A stretch of DNA of 64,000 bases from Podospora pseudoanserina (lineage: Eukaryota > Ascomycota > Sordariomycetes > Sordariales > Podosporaceae): assembly GCF_035222485.1 (NCBI RefSeq), contig NC_085922.1:1751001-1815000 (forward strand), written 5' to 3'. A program made the position numbers and the translations under genes. Positions within the stretch are counted from its first letter, which is position 1. Each line of letters starts with the position of its first letter. The notes beneath the pieces are model-generated. The model had not been told where the DNA came from, did not search any database, and worked only from the letters and a program-made list of their open reading frames with translations. Positions 48,116 to 60,032 of the stretch are shown here, piece after piece.

Positions 48116-48943
48116 CTCGGCATCAACTCCCATGGTAATATCCTCCGGCTCGCTCTCCAGCTCACTAAGCTCCTCATCATCGTCATCATCAGCGTAGTGA
48201 ATAGCCGGTTTAGCCTTGACAGGCGTGGTCTTTGCCTTGCTGGCAGGGACAGCCACGCCCCTCTGAGGCTTGGTGACCTTGATAGCAGGCGGCGGAGGAG
48301 CAATGGACATGTCGACATCCTCATCATCGTCCTCTTCCCCTTCAGCATCAATGTCCATGTCATCCCCATCGTCCATATCCTCATCTTCATCCTCTTCTTC
48401 TTCCTCCTCCTCTTCGTCTTCCTCATCGTCGTCATTTTCTAGGTCGTTTCGGAGACCGGAACGGTTGCTGTTTCCCTTAACTTCAATCTCCTGTTTCGGC
48501 TCCTCCTCTTCCTCGTCTTCGTCTTCCTCCTCCTCATCTACGTCGTCGCCCTCGCTACTTTCGATAACATAGCGATTTCCGCCTCCTCTGGTCCGTTTCC
48601 CTCCTGAAGATCCTGGCCGGGTGGTGGAGGTGCTGGGGATAGCTTTCCGTTTGCTGTTGTTGTTGCTGTTGTTGTTGTTGTTGTTGCTGCTTGTCCCGCT
48701 GGTGGCCTGGCGAAGCTTGCTAGATGAGGTCTTGACTGTTAAGTGGATATGCTGGTCGGCATCTGCAGGACCGGTGGGGGAGGATCCGGGTCTCCGCGAC
48801 ACAGAGGCGATGCCGTTTCCTGAACGGCGGTTGGACGAGCGTGACGACATGGTGCGCTCGTTATCCTTGTTATCTCTGTCGGCGAGGTCAGTGATTTTCA
48901 CGGTGGCGCGCTGAGCGGCCGAGCGACGCGGCCGGGACGACAT
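47454..48943 (-). CDS. ies2: INO80 complex subunit B / Ies2-like (PAPA-1 domain)
   Basis: Minus-strand exons 48943-47768 and 47714-47454 sum to 1437 nt (478 residues). The 53 nt intron joins NLSEKRNEEVK to METINKLLKKQAPKTN. The start MSSRPRRSAAQRATVKITDL is basic. Residues about 95-290 are very acidic (long Glu/Asp runs) with a poly-Asn stretch before them. From about residue 330 the conserved PAPA-1 region appears: LTARQRAKLGEASHEYLKLS, EELSMRRAEMARRRRNLSEK, METINKLLKKQAP. The C-terminus has DPMFVRWVNNKDGSKVSVPD. PAPA-1 proteins (yeast Ies2, human INO80B) stimulate the INO80 nucleosome remodeller in the nucleus. The acidic tract may hold histones. It is also the reason for several long Ser-rich mirror frames on the plus strand. 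Confidence 0.85.
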
Positions 48944-48984
48944 GATGGAAATGATGCGTGTGGGTGATGAAACGTGGGAGTGAA

Positions 48985-49047
48985 GAGTGAGAGTGAGAGT
49001 GAGAGTGAGGGCGAGAGTGAGAGTGAGAGCGAGAGTGAGAGTGAGAG
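48985..49047. repeat. GAGAGT hexamer repeat in the ies2 leader
   Basis: About ten degenerate GAGAGT/GAGAGC units lie 40-100 nt upstream of the ies2 start, so on the transcribed strand the leader is an (ACTCTC)n tract. CT-rich leaders are common in fungal housekeeping genes. Confidence 0.8.
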
Positions 49048-49178
49048 ATGAGGAATGTTAACAATTGATGATGTGGCTGGTGGCTGGCTTTGTTGGTCGG
49101 TTGGCTGATAATGCCCTGTGGATAGTAGCGTTGATGTGTGGAGGTTGCGAGAGAGACAAGGCACGTCGTCCGAATAAG

Positions 49179-49224
49179 CTTGCCTCGCCTTGCCTCGCCT
49201 TGCTTTGCCTTGCCTATGCCTTGC
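49179..49224. repeat. CTTGCCTCGC/CTTGCCTTGC tandem repeat
   Basis: Four to five diverged 10 bp units run in a row in the promoter region between ies2 (minus) and the peroxin gene (plus). A further CT tract followed by CG repeats (tctctctctctctctcgcgcgcgcgc) lies at about 49461-49489. Confidence 0.75.
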
Positions 49225-49229
49225 CGTGT

Positions 49230-50339
49230 GTGGGCGGCGTGTGGTGTGTGATTTGCGACTGTGTGAGACGGACGCGGGCGTGCCAATGGCCAGAAAGGCT
49301 CTCGACCGGAATTTGAGCCTTCCCCAATTCATTCGCGGAGCTGTGTGTACTTCTTTCCAACCGTTGCACTTGGTCAAAAAGTAGGTTTCACAAGGTGTTT
49401 GCCGGCTCCGGCTCCGACAGACGCCGCCTGCACTTCGAACTGTCGGTCGTCTCGTCCCATCTCTCTCTCTCTCTCTCGCGCGCGCGCACTCCCTGGAGGC
49501 GCGATGCAGATCACAGATCACCCCAGAGAGCAGAGAGTTGAGGCCGGTCGTGTTTCTCAGGGGGCACAACCGCCACCATCATCACAACCGTCCACCCACA
49601 TTCTCATCATCTCTCACTTGAGTCGCAAAAAAGATCACTCACATTGGGTGTTTTGCGACGGACTACCTATCTCAACGGCTTGCTGCGTTCTGGCGGCGGT
49701 GTAATCAGCAAGACTGTTTCTCAATGGTGGCTCTCTGGGCTGTCGACGTCATCTTTCATCAATGGACCGTCTGGGCACTCAATCTCGATTGACATACCAG
49801 AGTGTTTGTGGATCAGTTGTTCGATAGCGACCCTCTCACAGTGAGCGGCAGGAACACATAAATGTCTGTCAGGCAAGACAGACACGGCAGAGAGTATGAG
49901 GTGATGGTACAAAAATGACAAAAAGTACACTCGGAATAAACGAAATGATACACCGCAAAGAACACGGCAAAAAATGACCTCTTCTTCTTCTGTCTGACAG
50001 ATGGAGCTCGACTCGAATCGGATTGAGGATATACAAACACTTGACCGTGATTGATGGCCGGTGGGATAGTGGATCGTGGCCCCGCCGACGACCCCAGAAT
50101 TTGGCGTCTCTAGTTGTGGGGCCGTTGCTGGGTGCTGTTATGAGTGGGGGGTCACGTCCAAGGCGCCCAGACCAGGCCCATCCCGGCACCAGCGCAATTG
50201 GGCGAGCCTCGGTAACAATTTCACGGCCAAGTGACGCTGTTGTTGATGACGGCTGTCGGTTTCCATCTTTCTTTATTTTCGACTCTTGTCACTCCGGCTG
50301 TTCCTCTTACTCGCATCAGCCATCACCACAGCCAGCAGC
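49230..50339. promoter_or_regulatory. Divergent promoter region between ies2 and the peroxin gene
   Basis: About 1.1 kb with simple-sequence tracts and a short hairpin (TGTCTGTC...GACAGACA near 49863-49884) but no supported gene. Frames on both strands overlap and lack motifs. Confidence 0.4.
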
Positions 50340-51531
50340 ATGACCGACGCCGACAAGAAGCCAGACCCAGAAGTCCCCGCGGCCACAGAGCCCGCCGTGC
50401 TCGAGACGCCCCCGACAAACATCGAGCCATCAACAAACACCGAAGCTGAGTCTTCCACTGCACCGGCGCCAGAGAAGACGCGAGAAGCCACCCTCGAGCA
50501 GGCGCGCATCTTTCTCAAAGACACCGAGACCCAAAAGGCGACCGCAGCACAAAAAACAGAGTTTCTCAAGAGCAAAGGGCTGTCGGATAGTGATATTCAA
50601 GACCTCCTAAAGGAAGTTACCCAAGATGCGCCAGTACGTTTTTCTCTGCCATATTGCTTACCAGCATATATCAAACTAACCTTTTCATCTCCCCCAGCAC
50701 CTCGACCAACAACCACGCCTAACCACCACCACCTCCTTCCTCCCAAAAGAAGACCGCCCCCCCATCGTCACCTACCCCGAATTCCTCACCACCCCCTCCC
50801 GCCCCCCACCCCTAATCACCCCAAACATCTTCCTCAACACAGTCTACGCCTTCACGGGGTTGTCAACCCTCATCTACGGCACCTCCAAGTTTGTCCTCGA
50901 ACCCATGGTCACCTCCCTCACCGCCTCGAGGATTGAACTCGCCACAGCAGCGAATGATAACCTCTCCAAATTGGTCACCAAGCTAGAAGAAACCGTTTCC
51001 CAAATCCCAACCTACCCCTCCCACGACCAGGACCACTCCCCTCGTCAGTCACTAGACATGCAATCCCAATACGACGATCCAACCGAGCTGTTCCACCGCG
51101 ACATTGGCATCCAGACAGAAGACACACCCCGCTCCTCCCTCAACTTGTCTACTCCCCTCTTTCCTGGGAACGCAAAAGAAACGGCTACGAATTACCAGGC
51201 CAGACGTCTGTCTGGTCTGGTCAAGTCTTTGAGACAAGTTAATGAGGGGTTGGCGAGCCAGTCGGAGGGTTACGCGGATGTGAAGACGGTGCTGGAGGTG
51301 ATGAGGGATGATTTGGAGGGTTTGGCAAGGGAGACGAGCGGGGAGGTGTATGGGGGGTACAACATGTACGGGGCGAGGCAGGAGAGGGATGATGAGATTA
51401 GGAGGGCGAAGGAGAATATCAGGAGGGTGAAGGGGGTGCTGTTGAGCAGCAGGAGTTTTCCGGGGGATAGGTCGGGGGTTGTCACGGCTGGGCAGGGGCG
51501 GAGGGGGGGGTTTGGGATTGGGGGGAGGTAG
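50340..51531 (+). CDS. Pex14-like peroxin (Pex14/Pex33 type)
   Basis: Exons 50340-50633 and 50698-51531 sum to 1128 nt (375 residues). The intron has a GTACGT donor, an ACTAAC branch and a CCCAG end. After a disordered Pro/Glu-rich start, residues about 50-95 form the Pex14 N-terminal three-helix domain: REATLEQARIFLKDTETQKA then TEFLKSKGLSDSDIQDLLKE, which binds Pex5 and Pex19. Residues about 155-180 (NTVYAFTGLSTLIYGTSKFV) form one membrane segment. A coiled coil follows (ATAANDNLSKLVTKLEETVS) and another charged helix near the C-terminus. Pex14 sits at the peroxisomal docking complex. The short length and Pex17-like C-terminal half suggest the filamentous-fungal Pex33 (Pex14/17) rather than standard Pex14. 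Confidence 0.75.
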
Positions 51532-53017
51532 ATTGATGGATTGCAGGGTCTTGTAAGGGGGTGGTGAGGGGGTGGAGTGTATTCTTGGTTTGTTTGATGA
51601 TTAATGGAGATATGGTATGGTTACACAGGAGATGGAAGCGTTGATAGAAGCCAGGAGGATCCAGACAGGTTTTCAATATTGAACGGCTTCCCGAACATGT
51701 TGTGCTTACAGAAGCTAGCGGAATACAAAAACACTCGGACAGCTCGGTTGTGTGTGCTACGGGATCGATCAAAAACAAAACAACCTGCTGGAGATGCACA
51801 GGAGATGCTCGATTTGGGATTCCCATGGACGCGCTACAAACTACAGAGAGGTGGCGGCGTCTTGGCTAGTGCGGGTGGGTGTGGTCATCTGTCAGTTTGT
51901 CGAGCATGGGAATTATTGGTTACACTTACAGGTCTAGGTCGGTATGCAGGCTCGTTTGTTAGGCGATGGATGGGTGGTGAGGGGCAAAATGGGTACAGCG
52001 GGAGGTTTGTCAGCTTGGAAAGTGGTGGTGGACAGTTTGACCCTCCTGCTTTGTGTTACGCAGCGGGAGTGGGAGGTGGGAATAGCTCGGTGTTGTGAGG
52101 AGGGACGGTGGAATTATTCTTCAAAATCACCCGAGCTGAGACCTGCCACAGAGGTAGCTACACACCGCTTGGATGGTAGAAATCATACATAATCAATTCT
52201 TCCCTGTCTATAAAAGAGGATATAATTCAGGGTCTGTACCGAAAGCAAAAGGACCTTTCAGCTCTAGACCAAGCTTGTTCCCAACCTCTTGAACGGGGCG
52301 GCCGGCCAATGTAGTCTCGATCGCATGCCGAGAGAGCAGGTTGCAGATGATGGAGGCACTGCAGCGTTGCATTTACCAAGCACAAGAGATGTACTATGTA
52401 TGTATGTATGTACACAGACGGCGGCCGGCGGGCATCCATTCAAGTCCCCCGCATCAAGTGGGAGTGTGATGTGAGGTGGGTGGTAGGAGAGAAAAGAGAA
52501 AAAAAACGCCACCAGTTCACCCAGTTTGGATGGAAGAAAGGGGGTATAGGGCGGAGAATGGGATTCGAGGGGATTCCCAGTGACAACTGACACGAATAAT
52601 GCCGTCTGAGGAACAAAAGTCAAAGCGGTTTGGCAGCAAGTCCACAAGTCACACGATCTCAGCAGATGGCCCCAAACCTACATGTCACTGGCGCCGGGCC
52701 CCACCACAAACGGGTGGAGTGGGGTTGTTTTTTTTTGGGAGTTGCTGGTTGCCCAGTGGTGGTGGAGACTGAAGGATTTCAGGTGCCGTTTCTCAAAATT
52801 GAGATATTGATTCTCATCCACTGCGCTGGGAACCACTCACAAGACAATCAAAACAAGGCTCGGGATCTCTTCGTTAGTGGCGTGTTCCTGAACATAATCC
52901 TCTCTCAAAAACAAGGAACGAGGCTCGGCCAGAATCGGTAGACACAGAGAGGAAAAAACGGCCATCGGATCCTGCCGCTTCCCCAGACTCGGGGAACACA
53001 GCTTTTGCAAGAAAGCC
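51532..53017. other. Intergenic region, no supported gene
   Basis: About 1.5 kb. A plus-strand frame at 51604-52098 is Gly-rich and without motif. A minus frame at 52264-52647 mirrors other open phases. A short ATGT repeat (tatgtatgtatgta) lies at about 52396-52410. The right end must hold the promoter of the gene at 53018. Confidence 0.4.
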
Positions 53018-55142
53018 ATGCACTCGAATGAGGGAGGGCCAGAAGCGCCCACAGACACAGACACCACGCCGATCAACAAAGACCCCGCCACGGTCACAGC
53101 CATCCTTGATGAGAGAGACACCGCTCATGATGCAAGTCAGGACGGGACTAGTGCTGCCACTGCCACTGCTGTCAGACTCACATCACCTGGTATGTTTTTG
53201 TCTCTTGATCCTCTTCTTCTTCTTGTTCTTCTTCTACTCTGATCAACATCCCTCTCAACACTCCCTTGCTCTTCCTACACTACACTATGTCTTATCCCCC
53301 CACAAGTCAATGCGCAGATCGCTAATGTGAGCTTTGCTGTGCCTGCCTCCAGACTTGGGCGGACCAGGCCTTCTTGGCTCAGGAATCATACCACTTTCAG
53401 CGCCCGTCACCCCGCACTCTCAGCACCCCCCCGGCCAGCGTCAACTGCCCCCAGCACCCCCAATCTATTATAAAGTCACTCCGGCCCCGTCACCGTCGCG
53501 TGAGGCCAACGGTGGCGACCACGACTCGTCTGTGAACTACCCTCCCAACAACAACCACACACCAAAAGCCATGATTTTCTCAGACCTCTACAAGTCACCG
53601 AGGTCGCCCTTCAGCAAGCTCCGCAACTCCCTGCCTCACCACCCCCCGCCGCCCTCAGATATCGATGCCGACCTTGTCAGCAAAGACAAGGCCAAGCAAA
53701 AGGAGGCCGTAAAGCGGTACCTCGCCGAGAGGGTCAAAAACGACTGGGAGTTCACGTGGCCGCCCGTGACACCATCATCACCACCACCACCAGTCATCCC
53801 GGTAAACTCACCGCCAACCCCCGCTGAATCGGAGCAGTCGACCGTTGTCAACGGAGACGCTCCACTGCCACCGGCAACCGGACCCACATCAACAACATCA
53901 GCCGAGCATGTGCTTCCGCCAAGCACTGGTGAAGCCATATCGGCGCCCAAAACGGGGACCGAGAATGACGATGAGGACGATGCAAACAGGGATTCGGGAG
54001 AGGAGGCAGACTCGGAATCGGAGAACGAATCTGTCTACAGCACGATATCCGAAGATTTGGCCCATTTCCAGCCAAGAGCCGAGTGGACATCTGATCTTTC
54101 GGATGACGATGGGTTGCAACCCGTCCCATCACCCTTCCGGTTCAACAGCCCGGACGATGTCGGCACCGCCGTACGCATCTCAATGGGATCAAAACGCACT
54201 CGGAGGAGGAGAGCCGTGAGAGAAGAGGCATCCTGGAATCCAGGTCTCGCATGCTTCGAAGCCCGCCGTGACGCCTGGACAGGTGCCCGGACCGTCCGCG
54301 TGAAGCCGAAACCGGCTCCCCCCACTTCGCCGTCTACCGGCCGCCGACTTTCGTTCTGGAGACTTCATCGCACCGAGTCATCCAGCTCTCAGCACTCTAC
54401 TCCGGGCTCGGCGCCACCCCAAGCCTCCCCCATCAACCCAACGGAAACCCGCACCTCGCACCAAACCGACATCTCGGCCATCACCCCTCCTCTCTCCGAA
54501 TCCGACTCGGCCAAAGAGCAGCCTATTCAGCAGACCACATCCCACGAGTCCAACACGGTCTATCCAGTCGAAACACTCATTCCCGTTCCAGCTCCGTTAC
54601 TCCCGCCACAAAACCCCATGCGCGCGTCCATCACCCCGTCCATGTACTCTTCTCTCTACGATAAACTCGTCGTCCAAGGCCTCCAACCAGCCTGCCCGGT
54701 AAATCTGTCGGATATGATTCGCGCCTGCGTCGTGGGCTGGAAACGCGACGGCGAATGGCCACCACGATCCAACTACACGGCTCCGTTTCCTGTTCCTGTA
54801 GCCGCCACCACGGCCGAACTCGTTGCCATGCGTCAGAGAAAGGCGCAGCAACAACAAAAGATTAATGCCGCCAGGAAGGCCGCCGCGAGCACTTCTCCAC
54901 CGGTGTCCTCCTCGCCTGGGTCGACGGTGAGGAGGATGAGCTTTGGGTTCCTGGGGAAAACCACCACGCATGAGGAGCAGAAAGATAATAGCCATAGTGA
55001 TGAGACGGGGAGTGGAAAGGCGCTGTTTAGGAGGAGTCTGCAGAGGGTGTTGAGTTTGGGACAGCATGGGCATGGGCATCCGGTGGGGAGCCCGCCGCAA
55101 AGGGAGGTGATGGGGGCTGCTTTGGGGGCTGCTATGACTTAG
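53018..55142 (+). CDS. DUF4050-like fungal protein
   Basis: Exons 53018-53189 and 53353-55142 sum to 1962 nt (653 residues). The 163 nt intron joins VRLTSP to DLGGPGLLGSG. The conserved parts are scattered between disordered stretches: KDKAKQKEAVKRYLAERVKN then DWEFTWPP (about residue 180), RREEASWNPGL-type core (RAVREEASWNPGLACFEARR) followed by DAWTGARTV, and near the end SLYDKLVVQGLQPACPVNLS then MIRACVVGWKRDGEWPPR. This set is shared by a fungal family annotated with DUF4050. Its biochemical role is not established. Ser/Pro/Asp-rich linkers suggest phosphorylation. The family name is from memory of these motifs. Confidence 0.75.
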
Positions 55143-55220
55143 GGATGGACAGGAGGGTGATGTATATGAGGTCGTATGATTCTTGAACTCTTTTAGCGAT
55201 TGGATATGGGAAGCTAGGGG

Positions 55221-55228
55221 GATGATGA

Positions 55229-55262
<34 letters not shown>

Positions 55263-55278
55263 GATGGTGGTGGTGGTG
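55221..55278. repeat. (GAT)n(GGT)n trinucleotide tract
   Basis: About nine GAT units followed by about nine GGT-type units lie in the 3' flank of the DUF4050-like gene. Confidence 0.85.
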
Positions 55279-55569
55279 TGGTGTTTTTTCAAAGGCAAAG
55301 GGCATAGTTTGATATTGGTACTGATGATACCGTGATACCCCCGATCTTTTTTGTTCTCTTTTTTTTTTTGGCGTTGTTTTGAGGTGTATAGTTAGGGTAA
55401 TGATGGGCATTGCTACGGATTATGTTGTTTGTATTTTGGGGAATCCACTACTTTTGCGTTACTCTCTTGCCCCCGGTGCGGAACTTTACCCATGTCAACG
55501 GTCAAAATGAAGCCCGCTTCAGTCATCAAACATATACCTTTGAGTAAACTCACAGGGTAAACCCACGTT

Positions 55570-56773
55570 TCAAACTGATCTGTCACCACCACCTCTTTCT
55601 TCTCCTCCTTCCTCTTTCCCCCCATTCCCAACCCTCACCCGATTCGCACTTGTACTCCCCTCCTTCCTCCACCACCCCTCCCCCCGCTTCTCATCCCCCC
55701 ATAAAGGCGTCTTGTCTAGACTGAACTGGACAACTTCCGGTCTGGCGTAGTGACCGTTGCTGTCGATCCAGACCTTGACGGTTTTGAGGTCTGAGAGGTC
55801 GATCTCGGCTTTGACGAGGACATCACCCGATTTGCCGCCTTCCACTGGGGCCGCGAGGAGGGAGCAAAAGGGGTGGATGATGGAGGACCAGCCGCCGCCT
55901 GGCTTGACGAAGGACTGGGGGCCGAGGTTGGCGGCCATCCAGTCGAGGCAGGTCTGATCGACGTAGTTCGAAGCCACCAAGACAAACACTTGGGCGGTTA
56001 GGGCGTGGGTTTTGGCTAGGGCTTCGATTTGGGCGTCGGCGGTTGATTCGAAGCCGGAGAGGGTGGAGAGGGCGGGCCAGGCGGCGATGTGGATGTGCTT
56101 GATCCAACACACTAGGTTAGCATTGAGTTGGATCCTTTTTTTTTCTCTAGTTGGGGGAGGGGGTATACCTGGTTTTGGGCTATGAGGGCCTGGCGGGCAC
56201 CGTTCATGGTGTTTTCCCAGCAGGCCAAACCGCCGACGTTGAACCCACCCACTGCGGCAAGGGGTTTTACGTCAAGGGTTGCGCCGCCGCCCTGAGCCCA
56301 GACCATCCTCTCAACATAGGTAGGCTGCAGCTTCCGATGGACAGAGACAATCTCCCCGTCGGAATCAATCATGACCTGCGAGTTGAAGAGGGTGTACCCA
56401 CCCTCCATCCGCTCCGACACCCCTAGGCTGATCCCCACGTTTTTTTCTTTGCAGGCTTGGGCCACGGCGGCTAGGTCGGATGATACGACGACTGATTCTT
56501 CTGCGTATCTTGCCAGAGCTGGAGATGTGTCAGTAATGGGAGGTGGAAAAGGGACCGGGGGTGACAAACCAGGAGCTTGCGTAATAGGGGGTAGCACTCA
56601 ATAAAATAGGGGTATCCAGGGACAAACGTCTCGGGAAAGGCCAAGAATCTGACTTGTTCAGAGGCAGCTTGCTCAATAAGACTGATCACTTTGGCCAAGG
56701 TGGCGGATTTGTTCATAAAGATTGGGGAGGCGTGGACAGCTGCTACTTTGAACTTTGTTTCCGAGGGCGCCAT
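55570..56773 (-). CDS. Nitrilase-family carbon-nitrogen hydrolase
   Basis: Three minus-strand exons: 56773 to about 56566, about 56518 to 56169, and 56097-55570, about 361 residues. The catalytic triad is visible: Glu in FPETFVPGYPYF, Lys in HRKLQPTYVERMVWAQGGG, Cys in GGLACWENTM. Downstream ALIAQNQ joins HIHIAAWPALS across an intron with a GTATAC donor, TGCTAAC branch and AAG end. The first intron lacks a consensus donor in the right phase (the only fitting one is GTCACC), so that join is uncertain. Nitrilases turn nitriles into carboxylic acids and ammonia. Fungal ones act on aromatic or aliphatic nitriles or cyanide-derived compounds. Ala before the catalytic Cys-Trp-Glu-Asn replaces the Ile usual in GLICWEN. 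The tail is Gly/Glu-rich and poorly conserved. Confidence 0.85.
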
Positions 56774-57447
56774 TTTGGATGCTGGTTTTCTTGAATGCAG
56801 TGAAGAGAAATAGGGGGTTGGATACGGTAATGTGGACGTCTTGTGTCAAAAGTAAATATATGACGAACTTTGTTTATGAACTATACGCTCACGCTCACTC
56901 AGTAAGAGCGTGGGCTGGTAAAAAGAACAAGGCCCAAAAGATAACAGCAGCGGGGTAAAAACCTGGAGAAAGCGGGGGAATCTTTTGTGAGGAGAAAAAT
57001 CATGGGGATGCTTGCTTGTTCATATCTAGACTAGATCGACCAATGCCGGCCGTCTTGGGGATATGTATATATGTAAGTAGTAAGCCGTGACACGATAGCT
57101 CTGTTTCTTCTGGTGATTGAGTGGTGTAGATCGGACTCTGACTGCATAACCTGTATAAGACTGAGATAAGAGCAGCAAGAAAAAGAAAAGAACTACCTGC
57201 TATGAATGCTAAATTACCGTGCTCTTGATCACCGCTAGTGTTGAGAGTATCTGATCTACCAGAACCCCATTGCTAATTCATCGATAAAAGACCACCGGTC
57301 CCCAAAAAGAGACGGCGTCCACTCATCCATCGTCTCGTCTTTATCACATTAATCCAACACTTCATCTCTCTTGGCTCATCCACTCATCCAACAACCAAGT
57401 TTCTCTACCTACACACCCACCCCATAATCACATCTCCCCTTCCCATG
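56774..57447. other. Intergenic region between the nitrilase promoter and the transporter 3' end
   Basis: The nitrilase promoter lies at the left. No gene and no repeat was seen. Confidence 0.4.
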
Positions 57448-60032
57448 TCACATCCCCGAAACCCTCATAGCACCATACCCAACCGTCACCACAACCACCA
57501 ACGTCAAAACACTACTCGGCACCCCCCTGCTGATAAAATGCTTCACCTGCAAATACCTCTGCCCCGCCGGATCCTCCTTCATAATAGCAGCTATCAAACA
57601 AGTCAGCCTCCGTCCCATTCATCATCAGGATTAAAAAAATAAAATGAAAAGTAAAAAAACTTACTCATATTCGGAAACCCACTCGTCGGCAACCCCATCG
57701 CAGCACTGCACATCAGCACCCCCGTCATCACCAACAAGTTCGGATGTGGCTCCTCCAGCCCCTTGCCAACGTTGTACACCAGCGGCAAAATAATCAACGC
57801 CGCCACCGTGTGACTGATAAAAGTCGCAATCACCAAAATCAAAGTCGAAAACACGACCAAAATCCCATACAGCGAAAAGTCCTCAACCTGAGCCGTGATC
57901 TCCCTCGTGACGGTGTGCAACAAGCCGGAAGAGTTCACCGCCTTGCCCAACGACAACCCCCCAGCAGCAAGAATGATAATGGTCCAGGGAAAGTTGTTAA
58001 AGTCTTCTTTCGTGAGGATACCAACGCCAAAGAAGAGCACAATGGGGATGATGGCGATGACGCCCATGTCGCCAAAGACATTCTCCAAAGTGTGAGATGC
58101 GCACCAGAGGCCGATCGTGGCGACGGTGACGATTGTCACAAACCACTGGATACCCGTGAAAGGGTCCTTGATGGGGCGGGTGGGCACAATGGTGGTGCCA
58201 CGCCCGGGTTTGAACGTCACCAGCAGCAAGATCCAGATCAGAACCAGCGAGATGATCCCGACAGGAATGACAATAAAAAACCACTGCCCCCACGTCGGCG
58301 CCGGCTCCATGATACCGATGGCCACCACGTTCTGCGGCGAGGCAATGGGCGAGAGCATCCCACCGATGTTCGAAGCCAGCGCGATGCCAATGATAACAGC
58401 CTTGGACATGTCCGATCCCGAGGGCAGGTTCCGGAGCATGGGCTCAATGATGCCGAAGCACAGAACCGGCGCGGCAACATTGCTGATCAACATCGACGCC
58501 ACAGCCGCAACAGCCATGTTGGCAATGAGCACAGTCTTCGGTTTGGTCCCCGCCTTGCTCAGCACGAACGTGGCAATCCGCTTATCAATATAACACTTCG
58601 ACAACGCAGCCGCCAGCGTGAACCCACCAAGCAACAACATGATTACCGGCGTCCACATGGCCGCAAACACGGCAGCCGTGGCGTCCTTGGCACCCAACCG
58701 CTTGTGAGGCTCGTCCTTGTCCAAGAAAACCTGCAACACCACGCACAAGAACGGAATCGTCAACGACGTCACAAACAGCGGGATCGCCTCCGTCGCCCAG
58801 AGCAAGCTGACAAACACCAGAATAGCCAGACAGTTCTGCTGCTCCGGCTTCTCCATGATCGGAACCAGCAGCATGGCCACAAAGATGGCAAAGATGACGA
58901 CAAGCGCAAACATGGTGGAGCTGACGAGCCAGGTCGGCAGGTTGAAGCGCCCAAGAGGGGTGCTTATCGCCTTGGTCGGTGACACCAAGTCGTCATCGCC
59001 CTGCAGCCGAGCAGCCTGGGGGTCCGCATCCCGGCCGAGCAGCGTGTGGCCCAGGCTGGCGGCTTCAGCTCGCCTTTCCAGGCCGATCAGCTCCCTCCAG
59101 ACCGTGTTGCGCTCCCAGACGACGTGCTCGCGCAGGTGTGACCGGAGATCCTTAGTGGCGGCGGCTTCGTCGCCGTCCGTAACGATCTCGGCGTAGGCCT
59201 GGACAATGCGCTGGATATGCTCCTCCAAAGACTTGGTCGTCTCTGGCTTGAAGGGGTAGGCAGAGTCGACAAAGCTGCTCATGTACTTTGACCGGAGCCG
59301 GCGGTCGCAAATCTTGTCAAACTTTTTGAGAATCTTGTTGAAGCCGGTCCTGTTGAGCTGGCTGTAGGATTTGAGCTCGCAGAGGCGGACGTAGACGTCG
59401 ATGATTTTCTTCTTGAGCATGATGCCGCTGGAAAAGAGAGCGGCCTGCTCGGCGTAGTCATCGTACGTGACGCTCAGCCTTCTGAGCGACCTGGTGAGCT
59501 CGGTGGAAGCGGTCATGTCGGTGGTGGAGGCCAACATGGCATTGGGGATCGTCCTGCGTCTCCCAAAGCTTCCCCTTCTCCTCTTGGTGAGCCCAGTCGC
59601 CTCGCCGTCCCCATCGTCGTCGTCACTATCTTCTTGCCCATCATCTTCAGTTGAGTGACGGCTCCTGGCGCTCTGGCTGCGGTAGCGCAGCTGTGGTCGC
59701 TCGCTGGACCGGGTGGCGGGTCGTGTGTGCTCGTCGGCTCCCTCCTCGAATGCGGCCACCTCTTTCAAGAGGGCGTCGACCTCGTCTATCAGCTCCTTCT
59801 CCTTGATGACGTAGAAAGATGTGATCTTTTCCAGCTCGACATCGAGGGCGCGGGTGAAGATGGTTTCGGGGTCGTCATGTTGGATCAGGGGTCGCGACTC
59901 GCCGTCGCCCCCGGACGCGAGGTGGATCGACTTTTCGAGCGAGTATATTAGTTTCTTGAGGGTGCTGTAGGCGATGTAGTGGTTGCTCCAGTCCGGAACA
60001 GCATTGAACTGGATGCTGTGGGAGAACTTCAT
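57448..60032 (-). CDS. SPX-domain low-affinity phosphate transporter (Pho87/90/91 type)
   Basis: Exons 60032-57665 and 57590-57448 encode 836 residues. The intron has a GTAAGT donor. The protein begins MKFSHSIQFNAVPDWSNHYI then AYSTLKKLIYSLEK, the N-terminal helices of an SPX domain that senses inositol pyrophosphates (about residues 1-300). From about residue 370 come twelve or so membrane segments of the SLC13/divalent-anion family, with PIMEKPEQQNCLAILVFVSL, NIGGMLSPIASPQNVVAIGI and GLPTSGFPNMTAI (the SNT/SGFPN signatures). The last helix reads SSVLTLVVVVTVGYGAMRV. It takes up phosphate at the plasma membrane or exports it from the vacuole. I chose the start at MKFSHS because SPX domains begin there. 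The frame is open upstream to 60308. Confidence 0.92.

Noticed and set aside
47934-48572. Ser-rich plus-strand frames
   Set aside because: Reverse of the acidic tracts (GAG/GAT codons) of the ies2 gene.
51604-52098. 164-codon plus-strand frame
   Set aside because: Gly-rich, no motif, lies in the 3' flank of the peroxin gene.
57744-58982. 412-codon plus-strand frame
   Set aside because: Antisense of the phosphate transporter. His/Arg/Asn-rich composition follows from membrane codons on the other strand.
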